Numbered from the stretch's first letter, positions 39,649-48,827 are shown. The stretch is DNA of 64,000 bases from Streptomyces asoensis (GCF_013085465.1 NZ_CP049838.1:9362001-9426000), one strand, 5' to 3'. Translations and numbers: made by a program. Notes: a model not told the origin generated them from the letters alone.

Positions 39649-39714
39649 GGTATCAGCGCCGGCCGGCCGCCCGTCCGGTGAGGAGGGTGGCGGCGTGGGT
39701 GGTGGCGTGGGCGG

Positions 39715-40530
39715 CTACAGCTTGCGGGCGAGGCCGCCGTGTTCGCCGATGACGTCCGGCGCGGGGGAGGTGGCCTCCGGGCGCCAGAGGGGGACCGAGA
39801 CGACTCCGGGCTCCAGGAGCTCCAGGCCGTCGAAGTACGCCGTGATCTCGTCGACGGATCGCAGGTTGTACGGGACGGCGCCGCTTTCGTTGTAGGCGTC
39901 CTGGGCCTCTTCGAAGACCGGGTCGATGCCCCGCGAACCGTCGTTGATGGAGAGGTAGCTGCCGGACGGCAGTGCCGCCATCAGGTTGGTGACGATGGAG
40001 CGGGCCTGGTCGTGGTCGGCGACGTGGCCCAGGATGTTGCTGAGGATGAGCGCGGTGGGACGGCTGAAGTCCAGCGTCTCGGCGGCGCGCGCCAGGATGC
40101 GCTCCGGGTCCAGCACATTGGCGTCGACATAGGAGGTCGCGCCCTCCGCGGTGGAGTAGAGCAGGGCGCGGGCGTGGGCGAGGACCAGGGGATCGTTGTC
40201 GACGTAGACGATCCGGGTCTCGGGGGCGAGACGCTGGGCGACCTCGTGGGTGTTGTCGGCGGTCGGCAGGCCCGTTCCGACGTCCAGGAACTGTCGTATG
40301 CCCGCCTCGGAGACCAGGTACGTGATGTTGCGGCGCAGGAACGCGCGGCTGCTGCGGGCGATGGTGACGATGCCGGGGAACACGGCGGTGTAGGCGTCAC
40401 CGGCCTGCTCGTCCACGGGGTAGTTGTCCTTCCCGCCGAGCCAGTAGTTCCAGATGCGGGCCGAGTGCGGCACCGAGGTGTCGATCTTCTGATGTGCCGC
40501 TGATCCGGGCGTGGTCACATGGTCGGTCAT
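39715..40530 (-). CDS. SAM-dependent methyltransferase, DUF574 family
   Basis: A 271-residue protein of the actinomycete DUF574 group. Signature stretches are SARIWNYWLGGKDNYPVD near the N-terminus, FLDVGTGLPTADNTHEVAQ (SAM-binding glycine loop) and VYVDNDPLVLAHARALL. The start at 40530 is chosen over one 45 nt upstream because family members begin shortly before the NYWLGGKDN motif. The methyl acceptor is unknown; family members are abundant and often linked to signalling genes. It is divergent from the receptor kinase. Confidence 0.85.
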   Translation of the reverse strand: MTDHVTTPGSAAHQKIDTSVPHSARIWNYWLGGKDNYPVDEQAGDAYTAVFPGIVTIARSSRAFLRRNITYLVSEAGIRQFLDVGTGLPTADNTHEVAQRLAPETRIVYVDNDPLVLAHARALLYSTAEGATSYVDANVLDPERILARAAETLDFSRPTALILSNILGHVADHDQARSIVTNLMAALPSGSYLSINDGSRGIDPVFEEAQDAYNESGAVPYNLRSVDEITAYFDGLELLEPGVVSVPLWRPEATSPAPDVIGEHGGLARKL

Positions 40531-40789
40531 GAGGGGCGTCCGTCTTTCGGCCGAGGCGTGGGCAGTTCGAGCCACAACTTACGTCCCAACGACCCTGGTA
40601 CGTACACCCGTTCACATTTTCGGTGGGTTCGAACAGTGCCCTCACGGAGACATCCGGGTTCACGTCTCCGTGTCGGCCGGTCCGGACGCACCGCTCACAC
40701 CTCGCTCGCACCTCGTCCCGGAACCCCTCAACTCGCCTTGTGCATAGGTACATTGAGACCGCCCAATCCTTGAGCGAGTGGGGGCGAGG
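40531..40789. other. Divergent intergenic region, methyltransferase / receptor kinase
   Basis: A 259-bp gap that must hold both promoters. I see a short palindrome GTACGTAC (about 40598-40605) but no convincing -35/-10 pair on either strand, and no small gene. Confidence 0.3.
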
Positions 40790-43702
40790 ATGCGCGACAC
40801 GGTCCTGGACGGCCGGTACACGCTCACCGAGCGGATCGGTGCGGGCGGTATGGGTGTGGTGTGGCGGGCCAGGGACGCGCGGCTCGAACGCACGGTGGCC
40901 GTCAAGCTGCTGAGCCTGCCACCGGGCACGGTCGGTGCCGAGCGGGAACGGCTGCTCGCCATGTTCGGGCGGGAGGCGCGGGCCGCCGCCGCCCTCGACA
41001 GCTCGTACATCGTGCCGGTCTTCGACCACGGCGCGGAAGGTGAAGTCCCCTACCTGGTCATGCCGTTGCTCTCGGGGCGGACCCTGCGCGAGCTGCTGGC
41101 CGAGGGGCCGCCGGCGCCGGAGCGGGTCGCGGTGCTCGCGGCACAGGTCTGCCGGGCCCTGGCGACCGCGCACCGGGCCGGCATCGTGCACCGCGACATC
41201 AAACCGGCGAACGTGATGCTCACGGACGAGGGCATGGTGAAGGTGCTCGACTTCGGCATCGCCAAGTTCCTCGACGCGACGACCGGCGGCCGGCTCACCG
41301 TGACCACCGACTCGCCCGTCGGCACCCTCTCCTACATGGCGCCGGAGCGCTTCACCCGCGGCGCGGACGACGGGCGCACGGATGTGTACGCGCTGGGCTG
41401 CACGGTGTACGAGATGCTCACCGGCGCACCGCCCTTCGACTCGGCGTCGGCGCCCGCGCTGATGCACTGCCATGTGTACGAGACACCGCAGAAGCCGTCG
41501 GTACGGCGTCCGGGGCTGGCCCCCGCCTGGGACGAACTGGTGGGGCGGATGCTGGCGAAGCCGGTCGATGAGCGACCGACGGCGGAGGAGGCACGGGCGC
41601 TGTTCGAGACGCTGGCCGTGGCCGAGGCCGCGCCGCCGCTCTCCGAGTCCGCGCCCCCACTCCCGGATCACACCGCCCTGCCGGGGCAGCACTCCGCTTC
41701 CATCGAACCGGGGAGCTCGGACCGGGTGTCCGCGCATCGGAGTGAGCAGGATCCTGCCCCTGCCCCTGCCCCTGCCCCTGCCCCGGCTCCGGCTCCTGCC
41801 CTCGCCCCGGCGCCGACCCCGGGGCCGTTCGCGGCGGAGGCCACGCCCCTCGGAGTCGACGTCACCTCGTACCTGCTCGCGCCGCCCCGCCCGAGGCAGC
41901 CGCCGACCGTTCCCGCGGCCGCCCGTCGGCGCGGGCGCGTCGCGTGGATCGGGGCCTCCGTGGTCGCCGTCGCGCTCGTGGCCGCAGTCGCCGTCCTCCA
42001 GCCCTTCGGCGGCGGCGACAGCGACGACGAGGGGAGTGGGAAGAACGGCTCGGGCGGGTCGAAGGCCGGCCTCGTGGCCCCGGTGGCGAAGACCCAGACG
42101 CTCACGCTCGGCTCCGCCGCCGACTCCAAGGGCCCCGCCCCGGCGGTGCGGAACGCCCGCAAGGGCGGCACGGTCACGGTCCTCGAACCCGGCGAGATCA
42201 CCACCGTCGACCCGGGCAACATGTGGTCCGGCGCCGACCGGTTGATCTCCCGCCTCGTCTACCGGAGCCTGACCGCCCTCAGAACCCTGCCCGACGGCTC
42301 TGTCCGACTCGTCGGGGACCTCGCCCAGGACACCGGTCGGTCGTCGCTGGACGGCCGCGAATGGACGTTCACCCTCAAGGCGGGCCTCACCTACAACGAC
42401 GGATCGCCCGTACGCGCCCAGGACTTCGCGTACGCGGTCGAGCGCGCCCTCGACCCCGACGAGTTCCCGATGGGCGACCGCACCCTGCGCAGCTTCCTGC
42501 TCGGTCCCGAGGACGCGGACGGCATCGGCGGCGAGCACGAAATGCCGCCGGGTGTCATCGAGACCCCGGACGACAGCACGATCGTCTTCCACCTCGACGG
42601 CGCCCACCCCGACTTCAACGTGGTCCTGGCCGGCCCCAACGGCGCACCGGTGCCGGAGCGGGTCTCCGACATCTCCGGTACGTCCGCCCTCCTGCCGTCG
42701 ACGGGCCCGTACCAGATCGGCTCCTTCACCGGCGCCAGGAACCTCACGCTCACCCGCAACCCGAAGTGGCGCGCGGACACGGACCCGGTGCGCACCGCGT
42801 ACCCCGACCGGTACGAGATCACCGGCGCGCTCACCCTCGACGAGATCAAGTCCCGGATCCGCGCGGCCGGTCCGGACTCCGCCGTGATGACGTTCTCCGG
42901 CTCGCTGGACAAGGACGGGCTCGGCACGACGGACGGCGCCACCGGCAGCGGAACGGTCAGGGTGACGTCACCCGCCCCCTACGTCCACGCGTACTCCGTC
43001 GACACCGAGCGGGTACCGAAGCTGAAGGTCCGTCAGGCCATCGCCACCGCGTATCCGGCGGCGGACGTCCTGGCCGCGAGCGGCGAGGACGGCGTCGCCA
43101 CGCACCACCTGATGCCGCCGGGCATCCGCGGTTCCCGCGACTTCGACCTGTACGGCGCCGGCGCGCACGGTGACCCCGGCGCCGCCCGAGCGCTGCTCAC
43201 CGAGGCCGGCGAGACGGCCTACCCGCTCACCGTCGCCTATGCGACGACAGCCGACGAAGCACGGGCGAAGGCGGTGAAGAAGGCCCTGGACAAGGCCGGT
43301 TTCCGGGTGACGCTGAAGAACGTCGACATCTCCGACATCTACGAGAACGCGGGGAAGGGCGAGTACGACCTGGTCCGCCTGCCGATGAACGCCAGTGGCC
43401 TCCCACTGGCGTCGGCCTATCTTCCGGACTCCTTCGACGGCCGCTACACCTACCCGACCACCTCCAACTTCTCCCGGCTCGACAGCGAGGCCGTCAACAC
43501 CGCGATCGACGAGGCCAACGCGACGACGGACCTGGCGGCGGCCGGCGAGAAGTGGTCCACGGTCGATCGCCGGGTGATGGAGCAGGCAGCGGCGATTCCG
43601 GTGTACGTGCCGGTACGCACGTTCCTCCACAGCTCCGGCCTGAAGGGCCTCCAGGCGGACCTGGACGGGCTGTCGCCGCTCAACGCGTATGTCTCCGACT
43701 GA
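40790..43702 (+). CDS. Receptor-type Ser/Thr kinase fused to an SBP_bac_5 sensor domain
   Basis: A 970-residue single-pass membrane protein. Cytoplasmic Hanks-type kinase (about 5-265): GAGGMGVVWRARD, the HRDIKPANV catalytic loop (Asp136) and DFG (Asp154). A Pro/Ala-rich linker follows (about 320-345), then one membrane segment (about 383-405). The extracellular part (about 450-970) resembles an oligopeptide/nickel-binding SBP_bac_5 domain (VRNARKGGTVTVLEPGEITTVDP, WTFTLKAGLTYNDGSPVRAQDFAYAVERAL in pieces). This suggests direct sensing of a peptide or chelate. The ATG at 40790 is preferred over GTG 40778. Confidence 0.88.
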   Translation: MRDTVLDGRYTLTERIGAGGMGVVWRARDARLERTVAVKLLSLPPGTVGAERERLLAMFGREARAAAALDSSYIVPVFDHGAEGEVPYLVMPLLSGRTLRELLAEGPPAPERVAVLAAQVCRALATAHRAGIVHRDIKPANVMLTDEGMVKVLDFGIAKFLDATTGGRLTVTTDSPVGTLSYMAPERFTRGADDGRTDVYALGCTVYEMLTGAPPFDSASAPALMHCHVYETPQKPSVRRPGLAPAWDELVGRMLAKPVDERPTAEEARALFETLAVAEAAPPLSESAPPLPDHTALPGQHSASIEPGSSDRVSAHRSEQDPAPAPAPAPAPAPAPALAPAPTPGPFAAEATPLGVDVTSYLLAPPRPRQPPTVPAAARRRGRVAWIGASVVAVALVAAVAVLQPFGGGDSDDEGSGKNGSGGSKAGLVAPVAKTQTLTLGSAADSKGPAPAVRNARKGGTVTVLEPGEITTVDPGNMWSGADRLISRLVYRSLTALRTLPDGSVRLVGDLAQDTGRSSLDGREWTFTLKAGLTYNDGSPVRAQDFAYAVERALDPDEFPMGDRTLRSFLLGPEDADGIGGEHEMPPGVIETPDDSTIVFHLDGAHPDFNVVLAGPNGAPVPERVSDISGTSALLPSTGPYQIGSFTGARNLTLTRNPKWRADTDPVRTAYPDRYEITGALTLDEIKSRIRAAGPDSAVMTFSGSLDKDGLGTTDGATGSGTVRVTSPAPYVHAYSVDTERVPKLKVRQAIATAYPAADVLAASGEDGVATHHLMPPGIRGSRDFDLYGAGAHGDPGAARALLTEAGETAYPLTVAYATTADEARAKAVKKALDKAGFRVTLKNVDISDIYENAGKGEYDLVRLPMNASGLPLASAYLPDSFDGRYTYPTTSNFSRLDSEAVNTAIDEANATTDLAAAGEKWSTVDRRVMEQAAAIPVYVPVRTFLHSSGLKGLQADLDGLSPLNAYVSD

Positions 43703-43765
43703 CCCCTGCCACCGCGTGGAACCGGCAGCGACGCCGCGTGCGTCGATGTCAGCCGTGCCGGTAGC

Positions 43766-44311
43766 GTGACCACCGTGATGGTGGGCACTCCGGAGACCCG
43801 GTTGGTCGTGCTGCGCGGCAACAGCGCCTCGGGCAAGTCGGCGGTGGCGGCCGGTCTCCGCGAGAGGTTCGGCCGGGGCCTGGCCCTGGTCGGGCAGGAC
43901 AACCTCCGCCGGGTCGTGCTGCGCGAGCACGACCGGCCCGGCGCGGCGAACATCGGGCTGATCGAGGCCGTCACCCGCTATGCGCTGGACGCCGGCTACC
44001 ACGTCGTCCTCGAAGGAATCCTCTACGCCGACCGGTACGGCCCCATGCTCGAACGGCTGCGCACGGACCACCGCGGCCCGACCCACGGCTACTACCTTCA
44101 TGTGCCGTTCGCCGAAACCCTGGTGCGTCATGCCACCAAGCCGATCGCCCATGAGGTCGGCGAGGCGGACCTGGCCGACTGGTACAGGGAGCTCGATCTG
44201 CTGCCGGGCGACATCGAGACAGTCATCGGCGCCGACAGCACGCTCCCGCGGACCGTCGACCGCATCATGCTCGACACGGGCCTGGACCGCCTTCCCGCCC
44301 GGGAGCACTGA
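43766..44311 (+). CDS. P-loop ATPase / small-molecule kinase-like protein
   Basis: A 181-residue protein with a Walker A loop GNSASGKSA near the N-terminus and the pattern ALVGQDNLRRVVLREHD, reminiscent of zeta-toxin or chloramphenicol-phosphotransferase-like kinases. VVLEGILYADRYGPML fits a Walker B-like strand. The start is uncertain: GTG 43766, GTG 43775 and ATG 43778 are all in frame and none has a good ribosome site. Substrate unknown. A hairpin terminator follows. Confidence 0.65.
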   Translation: MTTVMVGTPETRLVVLRGNSASGKSAVAAGLRERFGRGLALVGQDNLRRVVLREHDRPGAANIGLIEAVTRYALDAGYHVVLEGILYADRYGPMLERLRTDHRGPTHGYYLHVPFAETLVRHATKPIAHEVGEADLADWYRELDLLPGDIETVIGADSTLPRTVDRIMLDTGLDRLPAREH

Positions 44312-44337
44312 CACCCGGTGCCGGTCCCGCACGGGTC

Positions 44338-44361
44338 CCGCACCGGGCCCGACCGGTGCGG
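44338..44361 (+). terminator. 9-bp stem hairpin after the P-loop kinase gene
   Basis: CCGCACCGG/CCGGTGCGG with a 6-nt loop, 26 nt after the stop codon; GC stem without U-tract. Confidence 0.65.
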
Positions 44362-44630
44362 TCGGACGCGGGCACCCCGTCGTAGACGTGACGGATCTGG
44401 CCTTATCAGGCAGTCGGTTGCAGCTTGAACTTCGTTGCGAGCATAGTTACGGGTGTGAAGCGTGCCGCCGCACTCGAGCGTTTCCCCGCCAACCCCTGCC
44501 ACCCCCACAGGAGTTGGACCGCTCGGGCATTCGCGGTGCCGGGCCCGTCCGGAACACCCCTTCCTCATAGGCCCGTTGCTCACGTTCCCCCGCCTCTGGC
44601 TGCTGCCGCCCCCCACGGAAGGCGACCACC
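44362..44630. other. Non-coding gap before the RsbW-like gene
   Basis: Apart from the hairpin at 44338, this roughly 300-bp gap has no supported gene. A lower-GC stretch at about 44395-44455 (with TTGAAC and TAGTTA, 13 bp apart) is the likeliest promoter location, but the spacing is poor. A GGAAGG ribosome site (44617-44622) serves the next gene. Confidence 0.3.
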
Positions 44631-45071
44631 GTGTCCCCCCACACGACGTCCTCACCCCAGCCCTTGGACACCTGGAGCCCCGACCGGACGCACTGGATCG
44701 AACTCCCGGCACACCGCTCCAGCGTCTCGGTGGCCCGCCGTGCCATCAGCGCGCGGCTGGCCGCCTGGCGGCTGCCGGGCGAGCTGTGCGCGGACGCGGT
44801 CCTGCTCGTGTCCGAGCTGGCCGCCAATGCCGTACGGCACACGCTCGGCACCCGCTTCCTGTGCGGCGTAGGACTCGTCACGGACGGGCTCCTGCGCCTG
44901 GAGGTGCACGATCACGACCGTACGGGACGGGGGCTGCCCCGCCGCGAGCCCGGGCCGGACGACGAGGGCGGCCGCGGCCTCTTCCTCGTCGAGCAGCTCG
45001 CCGAGTCCTGGGGAGTCGACCGGTCGAGGCTCACCGGCGGCAACGCGGTCTGGGCGACCATGACGGCCTGA
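44631..45071 (+). CDS. RsbW-like anti-sigma ATP-binding protein
   Basis: A 146-residue histidine-kinase-like ATPase domain (GHKL). The N box is LVSELAANAVRHT and the G boxes are EVHDHDRTG and EGGRGLFLVEQLAESWGV. In Streptomyces such stand-alone domains act as anti-sigma or anti-sigma-antagonist kinases. It starts at GTG 44631 with GGAAGG 8 nt before. It converges with a GAF-SpoIIE phosphatase 42 bp away, a pairing suggestive of a partner-switching module, though no STAS protein is near. Confidence 0.85.
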   Translation: MSPHTTSSPQPLDTWSPDRTHWIELPAHRSSVSVARRAISARLAAWRLPGELCADAVLLVSELAANAVRHTLGTRFLCGVGLVTDGLLRLEVHDHDRTGRGLPRREPGPDDEGGRGLFLVEQLAESWGVDRSRLTGGNAVWATMTA

Positions 45072-45113
45072 ACGGGCCCGAGAACCCGGCACGCGCCGAC
45101 CGGTCCCGGCGAC

Positions 45114-46604
45114 TCAGCACCCGGCCGGCGTCAGTTCGGCCAGCAGCAGGGTGCGGTCGTCGGCTCCGGCCGCACCCGAGGGGGCGTGCAGGAGCCGACG
45201 GCACAGGGACGGCAGCGCGTCCTGCCCGTCGCCGTCCACGGGCTCGACGGCGGCCGCCGCGTCCACGGTGCGCGCGAGGCGGGTGATCTCCTGGTCGATG
45301 TCGGCGTCGCGGGACTCGACCAGACCATCGCTGTAGAGCACCAGCAGGGCCGGATCCGGCACGCTCAGCACGGTTTCCTCGTAGCTGCCCGCCCCGAGCC
45401 CGAGGGGCAGGCCGGCCCCGGTCAGCCTGACCGGGGCCGTGTGGCCGTCCGGGCCGCGCAGCAACGGGGGAGGGTGGCCCGCCCCCACCAGGGTGCAGGT
45501 GCGCCGCCGGGCATCCCACTCGGCGTATATGCAGGTCGCGAAGGAGACGCCGGGGGAGTCCCCGGCGAGGGTGTCGAGCCGTCCTATGAGATCGGCCGCG
45601 GGGATGTCGAGCGCCGCCAGGGTACGGACGGCGGTGCGCAGCTGGATCATCGCGACGGCGGACTCGGGACCGTGCCCCATGGCGTCCCCGACGATCAGGC
45701 TGACCCGGTCACCCGGCCGCTTCAGCACGTCGAACCAGTCACCGCCGACGAGGTTGCCCTGCCCGGCGGGCAGACAGCCGTGCGCGGTGCGGCAGCCGCC
45801 GAACTCCTGGGCCGTGCCGGGCGGCAGGCTGTTGCGGATCGCCAGGGAGGTCCGTCGCTCGCGCTCGTAGCGGCGCGCGTTGTCGAGGGCCACGGCGGCC
45901 CGCGCGGCCAGCGCCTCCACGGCGGCCACGTCCGCCGGGCCGAACGGCGCACGACCCGGTCCCCGGGTACAGGTGACGAAGCCGATCGCCAGGTCCCGCA
46001 GCCGCAGCGGCACCACGAGAAAAGCCTCCACGCTCAGGAGGTCACAGACGCGGGCCTCGCCGTCCCCGGAGGCGAGGAGCCGCTCGGACGTGTGCGGGTC
46101 CACCGCGTCGAGCGCCTGCGTGTGCCCGTCGGCGAGCGCGCGGGCGTACGGCGTGTCCCGGGGGAAGGCGATCACCTCGCCGACCGGCAGCATGCCCTCC
46201 CAGTCCTCCCGCGCGCCCGGCCCGACACGCAGCGCCATCCGGCGTGCCTCGATCCTCGGCGCGTCCAGGCTGACGTGCGCGTTCTCCTCGACGCGCCACC
46301 GCTCCAGCAGGTAGACGGAGGCCGCGTCGCAGAATCCGGGCGTCAGCGCGTGCACGACATGGCTGCCGGTCATACGCAGATCGAGTTCCGAGCCGATGAC
46401 GTCGGCAGCGGGGGAGAACACCGACCGACGGGGCGAGGGCAGGGCGGCGGAGACGTCGTCGGTGCGGCTGCGCGGTTCGTTCCGCAGGGTCGTGCCTTTC
46501 CAGTGGGGATCCGGCCGCGCGGCGGGTGACAGGGAAGCACCGCGCGCCGTCGCAACTATATGATGGCTCGTCAAGTTACCGGGCCCGAAGCCCAGTTGTG
46601 GCAC
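45114..46604 (-). CDS. GAF-domain SpoIIE/PP2C phosphatase
   Basis: A protein of up to 496 residues. A GAF-like sensor (about 150-260: LRDLAIGFVTCTRG, DVAAVEALAARAAVALDNARRYERER) is followed by a SpoIIE phosphatase with GGDWFDVL, GDAMGHG, GAGHPPP, LYSDGLVE and DDRTLLL. The start is uncertain: GTG 46604 lacks a ribosome site and the first about 50 residues look random. A CTG near 46484 with GGAAAGG upstream, or an internal GTG near 46425, are alternatives. It probably acts with the RsbW-like protein. Confidence 0.85.
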   Translation of the reverse strand: MPQLGFGPGNLTSHHIVATARGASLSPAARPDPHWKGTTLRNEPRSRTDDVSAALPSPRRSVFSPAADVIGSELDLRMTGSHVVHALTPGFCDAASVYLLERWRVEENAHVSLDAPRIEARRMALRVGPGAREDWEGMLPVGEVIAFPRDTPYARALADGHTQALDAVDPHTSERLLASGDGEARVCDLLSVEAFLVVPLRLRDLAIGFVTCTRGPGRAPFGPADVAAVEALAARAAVALDNARRYERERRTSLAIRNSLPPGTAQEFGGCRTAHGCLPAGQGNLVGGDWFDVLKRPGDRVSLIVGDAMGHGPESAVAMIQLRTAVRTLAALDIPAADLIGRLDTLAGDSPGVSFATCIYAEWDARRRTCTLVGAGHPPPLLRGPDGHTAPVRLTGAGLPLGLGAGSYEETVLSVPDPALLVLYSDGLVESRDADIDQEITRLARTVDAAAAVEPVDGDGQDALPSLCRRLLHAPSGAAGADDRTLLLAELTPAGC

Positions 46605-46690
46605 CGGTCCCGGCGGAAGCCCGTGCCTGCCGGTCTTCCCCGCCGAAAGCCGGTTGAGATACCGCGCCGACTTGGGAAGGGTCTGCCGGT

Positions 46691-47248
46691 ATGGAGTTCT
46701 TCTGCTATCACCGTGACCGGCCCGCCTCCGCCGCCCTGCGCGACGAACTGCTGGAGAAGCACTGGTCCTACATGGACGGGTACGCGGCGCAGATGATCGC
46801 CCGGGGTCCGACCTTCGACGCCGACGGCGACACGCCCACCGGCAGCGTGCACATCGTCGACCTCCCGGATGTCGCCGCCGCCCGCGCGTTCGCCTTCGAC
46901 GAGCCCAACTACCAGGCAGGTGTCTACCGGGACGTGCTGGTGCGCCGTTGGCGCAACATCCTGGGGCGCACCATGTGGGACTTCCCCGGTGGCCGGAGCG
47001 GTGGCAACCGGTACCTGGTGCTCGGCCTCGGCCTCGGCCAGGGCACGGACGACGGCCTCGGCGTGCCGCCCGACCGGGACGAGCTGATCGCGTACGGGCC
47101 GCTGCTGTCCGACGACGGCGTCACCCGGGTGGGTGCCGCGGTGCTGCTCAGAGCCTCCGACCCGGAATCGGCGCGCGCCGTCCTGGTCCCGGACCGGTAT
47201 GCCGCCGTCGAAGTCCACGACTGGCAGTTCGGCGGACGGCCGTCATGA
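46691..47248 (+). CDS. YCII-related domain protein
   Basis: A 185-residue protein of the YCII/dimeric alpha-beta-barrel type. MEFFCYHRDRPASAALRDELLEKHWSYMDGY and MIARGPTFDADGDTPTGSVHIVDLPDVAAARAFAF (read in pieces) match the domain. The C-terminal half repeats the logic (DELIAYGPLLSDDGVTRVGAAVLL), so the gene looks like an internal duplication. Function unknown. Confidence 0.75.
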   Translation: MEFFCYHRDRPASAALRDELLEKHWSYMDGYAAQMIARGPTFDADGDTPTGSVHIVDLPDVAAARAFAFDEPNYQAGVYRDVLVRRWRNILGRTMWDFPGGRSGGNRYLVLGLGLGQGTDDGLGVPPDRDELIAYGPLLSDDGVTRVGAAVLLRASDPESARAVLVPDRYAAVEVHDWQFGGRPS

Positions 47249-47296
47249 GGCCGGCGTCGCCCTCCGTTCGGCGCGGGTTCGGGTGACAGTGGAGGC

Positions 47297-47722
47297 ATGA
47301 ACGCAGACGACAGGAACATTCTGGCCCGGGGACGCGTGGCGACCAGGCTTCCCACCCAGGACCTGGACCGGGCGCGGCGCTTCTATGCCGAGCGGCTCGG
47401 TCTGGAGCCCGTCGACGAACGGCCCGGCGGGCTCCTGTACCGATGCGGAGGGACGGAGTTCGCCCTGTTCAGGTCGACGGGAGCCTCGCCCGGCACCTTC
47501 ACCCAGATGGGGTGGGAGGTCGACGACCTCGACGCGGTCGTGGCGGAGCTCAGGCGGCGAGGCGTGGTGTTCGAAGAGGTCGACGTGCCCGGGTTCGCAA
47601 CGAGGGACGGCATCGCCGAGATCGACGGGAACTACCCGAGCAAGGGCGTACGGGGGGAACGCGCGGCCTGGTTCCGCGACAGCGAGGGGAACCTCCTGGG
47701 CATCGGCGAGCCGGTCGCCTGA
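47297..47722 (+). CDS. VOC family protein (glyoxalase-like)
   Basis: A 141-residue single-domain VOC protein. It has ATRLPTQDLDRARRFYAERLGLEP, the strand FALFRSTGASPGTFTQMGWEVDDLDAVVAELRRRGVVFEEVD and a C-terminal FRDSEGNLLGIGEP, each in the normal order. Substrate unknown. The ribosome site is close to the ATG. Confidence 0.85.
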   Translation: MNADDRNILARGRVATRLPTQDLDRARRFYAERLGLEPVDERPGGLLYRCGGTEFALFRSTGASPGTFTQMGWEVDDLDAVVAELRRRGVVFEEVDVPGFATRDGIAEIDGNYPSKGVRGERAAWFRDSEGNLLGIGEPVA

Positions 47723-47750
47723 GCGCCCGCATGCCCCGCGACCCGCGATC

Positions 47751-48395
47751 CTGAGCGGCCTTGCTCTGGTCGAGCGACCGAGCGCCTTCTCCTCGGCCAC
47801 CGTCCACGAGGCACAAGGCCGACTCGGGGCGCTGGACTCGGCCATCAAGCCGGTCGACCACCGCATGTCCCTGTGCGGCCCCGCCTTCACCGTCCAGCGC
47901 CCCCCCGCGCGACAACCTGATGCTCCGGACCGCCGTCGCCTACGCCCGCCCGGGTGGCGTCGTGGTCGTGTCCGCCGGGGTCTACGAGGAGCCGGGCTCC
48001 TTCGGCGACGTGCCCGCCAACGCCTGCCGGGCGAAGGGGCTCACCGGTCTGGTCACGGACACGGGCGTCCGGGACACCGAGGATCTGCGGGCCCTGGGAT
48101 TCCCCGTCTTCTCCCGCAGCATTTCCATCAAGGGCACGGTCAAGGAGACCGTCGGACCGATGGGCGAGCCGGTCGCCATCGGCGGCGTACTCGTCCGCCC
48201 GGGCGACGTGATGCGAGCGGACGCCGACGGCGCGGTCGTCGTCCGCCGCGAGGACGCGGAGCGGGTGATCACCGCGTCCCAGGAACGGGTGGACGCCGAG
48301 ACCGGTTGCATCGCCGCGTACCGGGCCGGCCGGACCGTCATCGTGACGCCCGGGGGCGGGTGGACGGCCGCGGCGTCCACCCGCCCCCGGCGCGA
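47751..48395 (+). pseudogene. Frameshifted RraA / HMG-CHA aldolase family gene
   Basis: Two frames together encode one RraA-fold protein. SSATVHEAQGRLGALDSAIKP and CGPAFTVQ are read in one frame. After a run of seven C (47900-47906) the protein continues as DNLMLRTAVAYARPGGVVVVSAG, TDTGVRD, ALGFPVFSRSISIKGTVKE and GGVLVRPGDVM, about one base out. No start codon lies at the expected N-terminus, and the second frame runs on to 48561 across the antisense ABM gene instead of stopping. Broken at both ends and in the middle, it is most likely a decaying pseudogene. A sequencing error in the C-run would explain only the frameshift. Confidence 0.75.
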
Positions 48396-48719
48396 CTACT
48401 CGCCCTTCGGCGCAGCCTGTTGCACCACCTCGAAGGACCAGAGGGTGGAGCCCGATGCCGCGGGCTTGGGCCGTTCCCCCTCCGTGTCGCCCCGGTGGGC
48501 GGCCTTCATCGGGCCCTCGAGCCAGGCCTGGAACGACTCCTCGTCACGCCACCGCGTGTAGACGAGGTAGGTGTCGGTGCCCTCGACCGGGCGGAGCAGC
48601 TCGAACCACTCGAAGCCGTCCGAGTTCTCGACGGCGTGGGCTCGTGCGGCGAACCGCTTCTCGAGGGTCTCCCGCTGTTCCGCCGGGACGGTCAGTACGT
48701 TGATCTTGACTACGCTCAT
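48396..48719 (-). CDS. Antibiotic biosynthesis monooxygenase (ABM) domain protein
   Basis: A 107-residue dimeric ferredoxin-like protein. VVKINVLTVPAEQRETLEKRFAARA and GFEWFELLRPVEGTDTYLVYTRWRDEESFQAWL match ABM/HmoA-like proteins, which include quinol monooxygenases and haem-degrading enzymes. The start at 48719 has GGGAG upstream. An earlier in-frame start adds 26 residues without family resemblance. Confidence 0.82.
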   Translation of the reverse strand: MSVVKINVLTVPAEQRETLEKRFAARAHAVENSDGFEWFELLRPVEGTDTYLVYTRWRDEESFQAWLEGPMKAAHRGDTEGERPKPAASGSTLWSFEVVQQAAPKGE

Positions 48720-48808
48720 GCTCCCATCCTGCCCTCCCGCGACGCCCGGGCGGCGGACCACCCCCTCCGTGACATTCGGCTCCGGCCCCGGAGGCACCCT
48801 CTCCCGAA

Positions 48809-48824
48809 TCTGGTCCAGACCAAA
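48809..48824 (+). promoter_or_regulatory. DasR-responsive element (dre)-like operator
   Basis: TCTGGTCCAGACCAAA agrees closely with the Streptomyces dre consensus (A-C/G-TGGTCTAGACCA-C/G-T) and with the 12-bp chitinase promoter repeats. It lies immediately before the -35 of the glycanase promoter. DasR represses chitin and N-acetylglucosamine genes until glucosamine-6-phosphate releases it. Confidence 0.7.
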
Positions 48825-48827
48825 CTC

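Noticed and set aside
41755..41835. CCTGCC repeats in the kinase gene as a regulatory repeat
   Set aside because: They encode the Pro/Ala linker between kinase and membrane segment, a common low-complexity spacer.
47761..48561. Intact 266-residue protein starting at 47761
   Set aside because: The first 45 residues have no family resemblance, while the alternate frame there encodes the RraA N-terminus; a frameshifted gene explains both.
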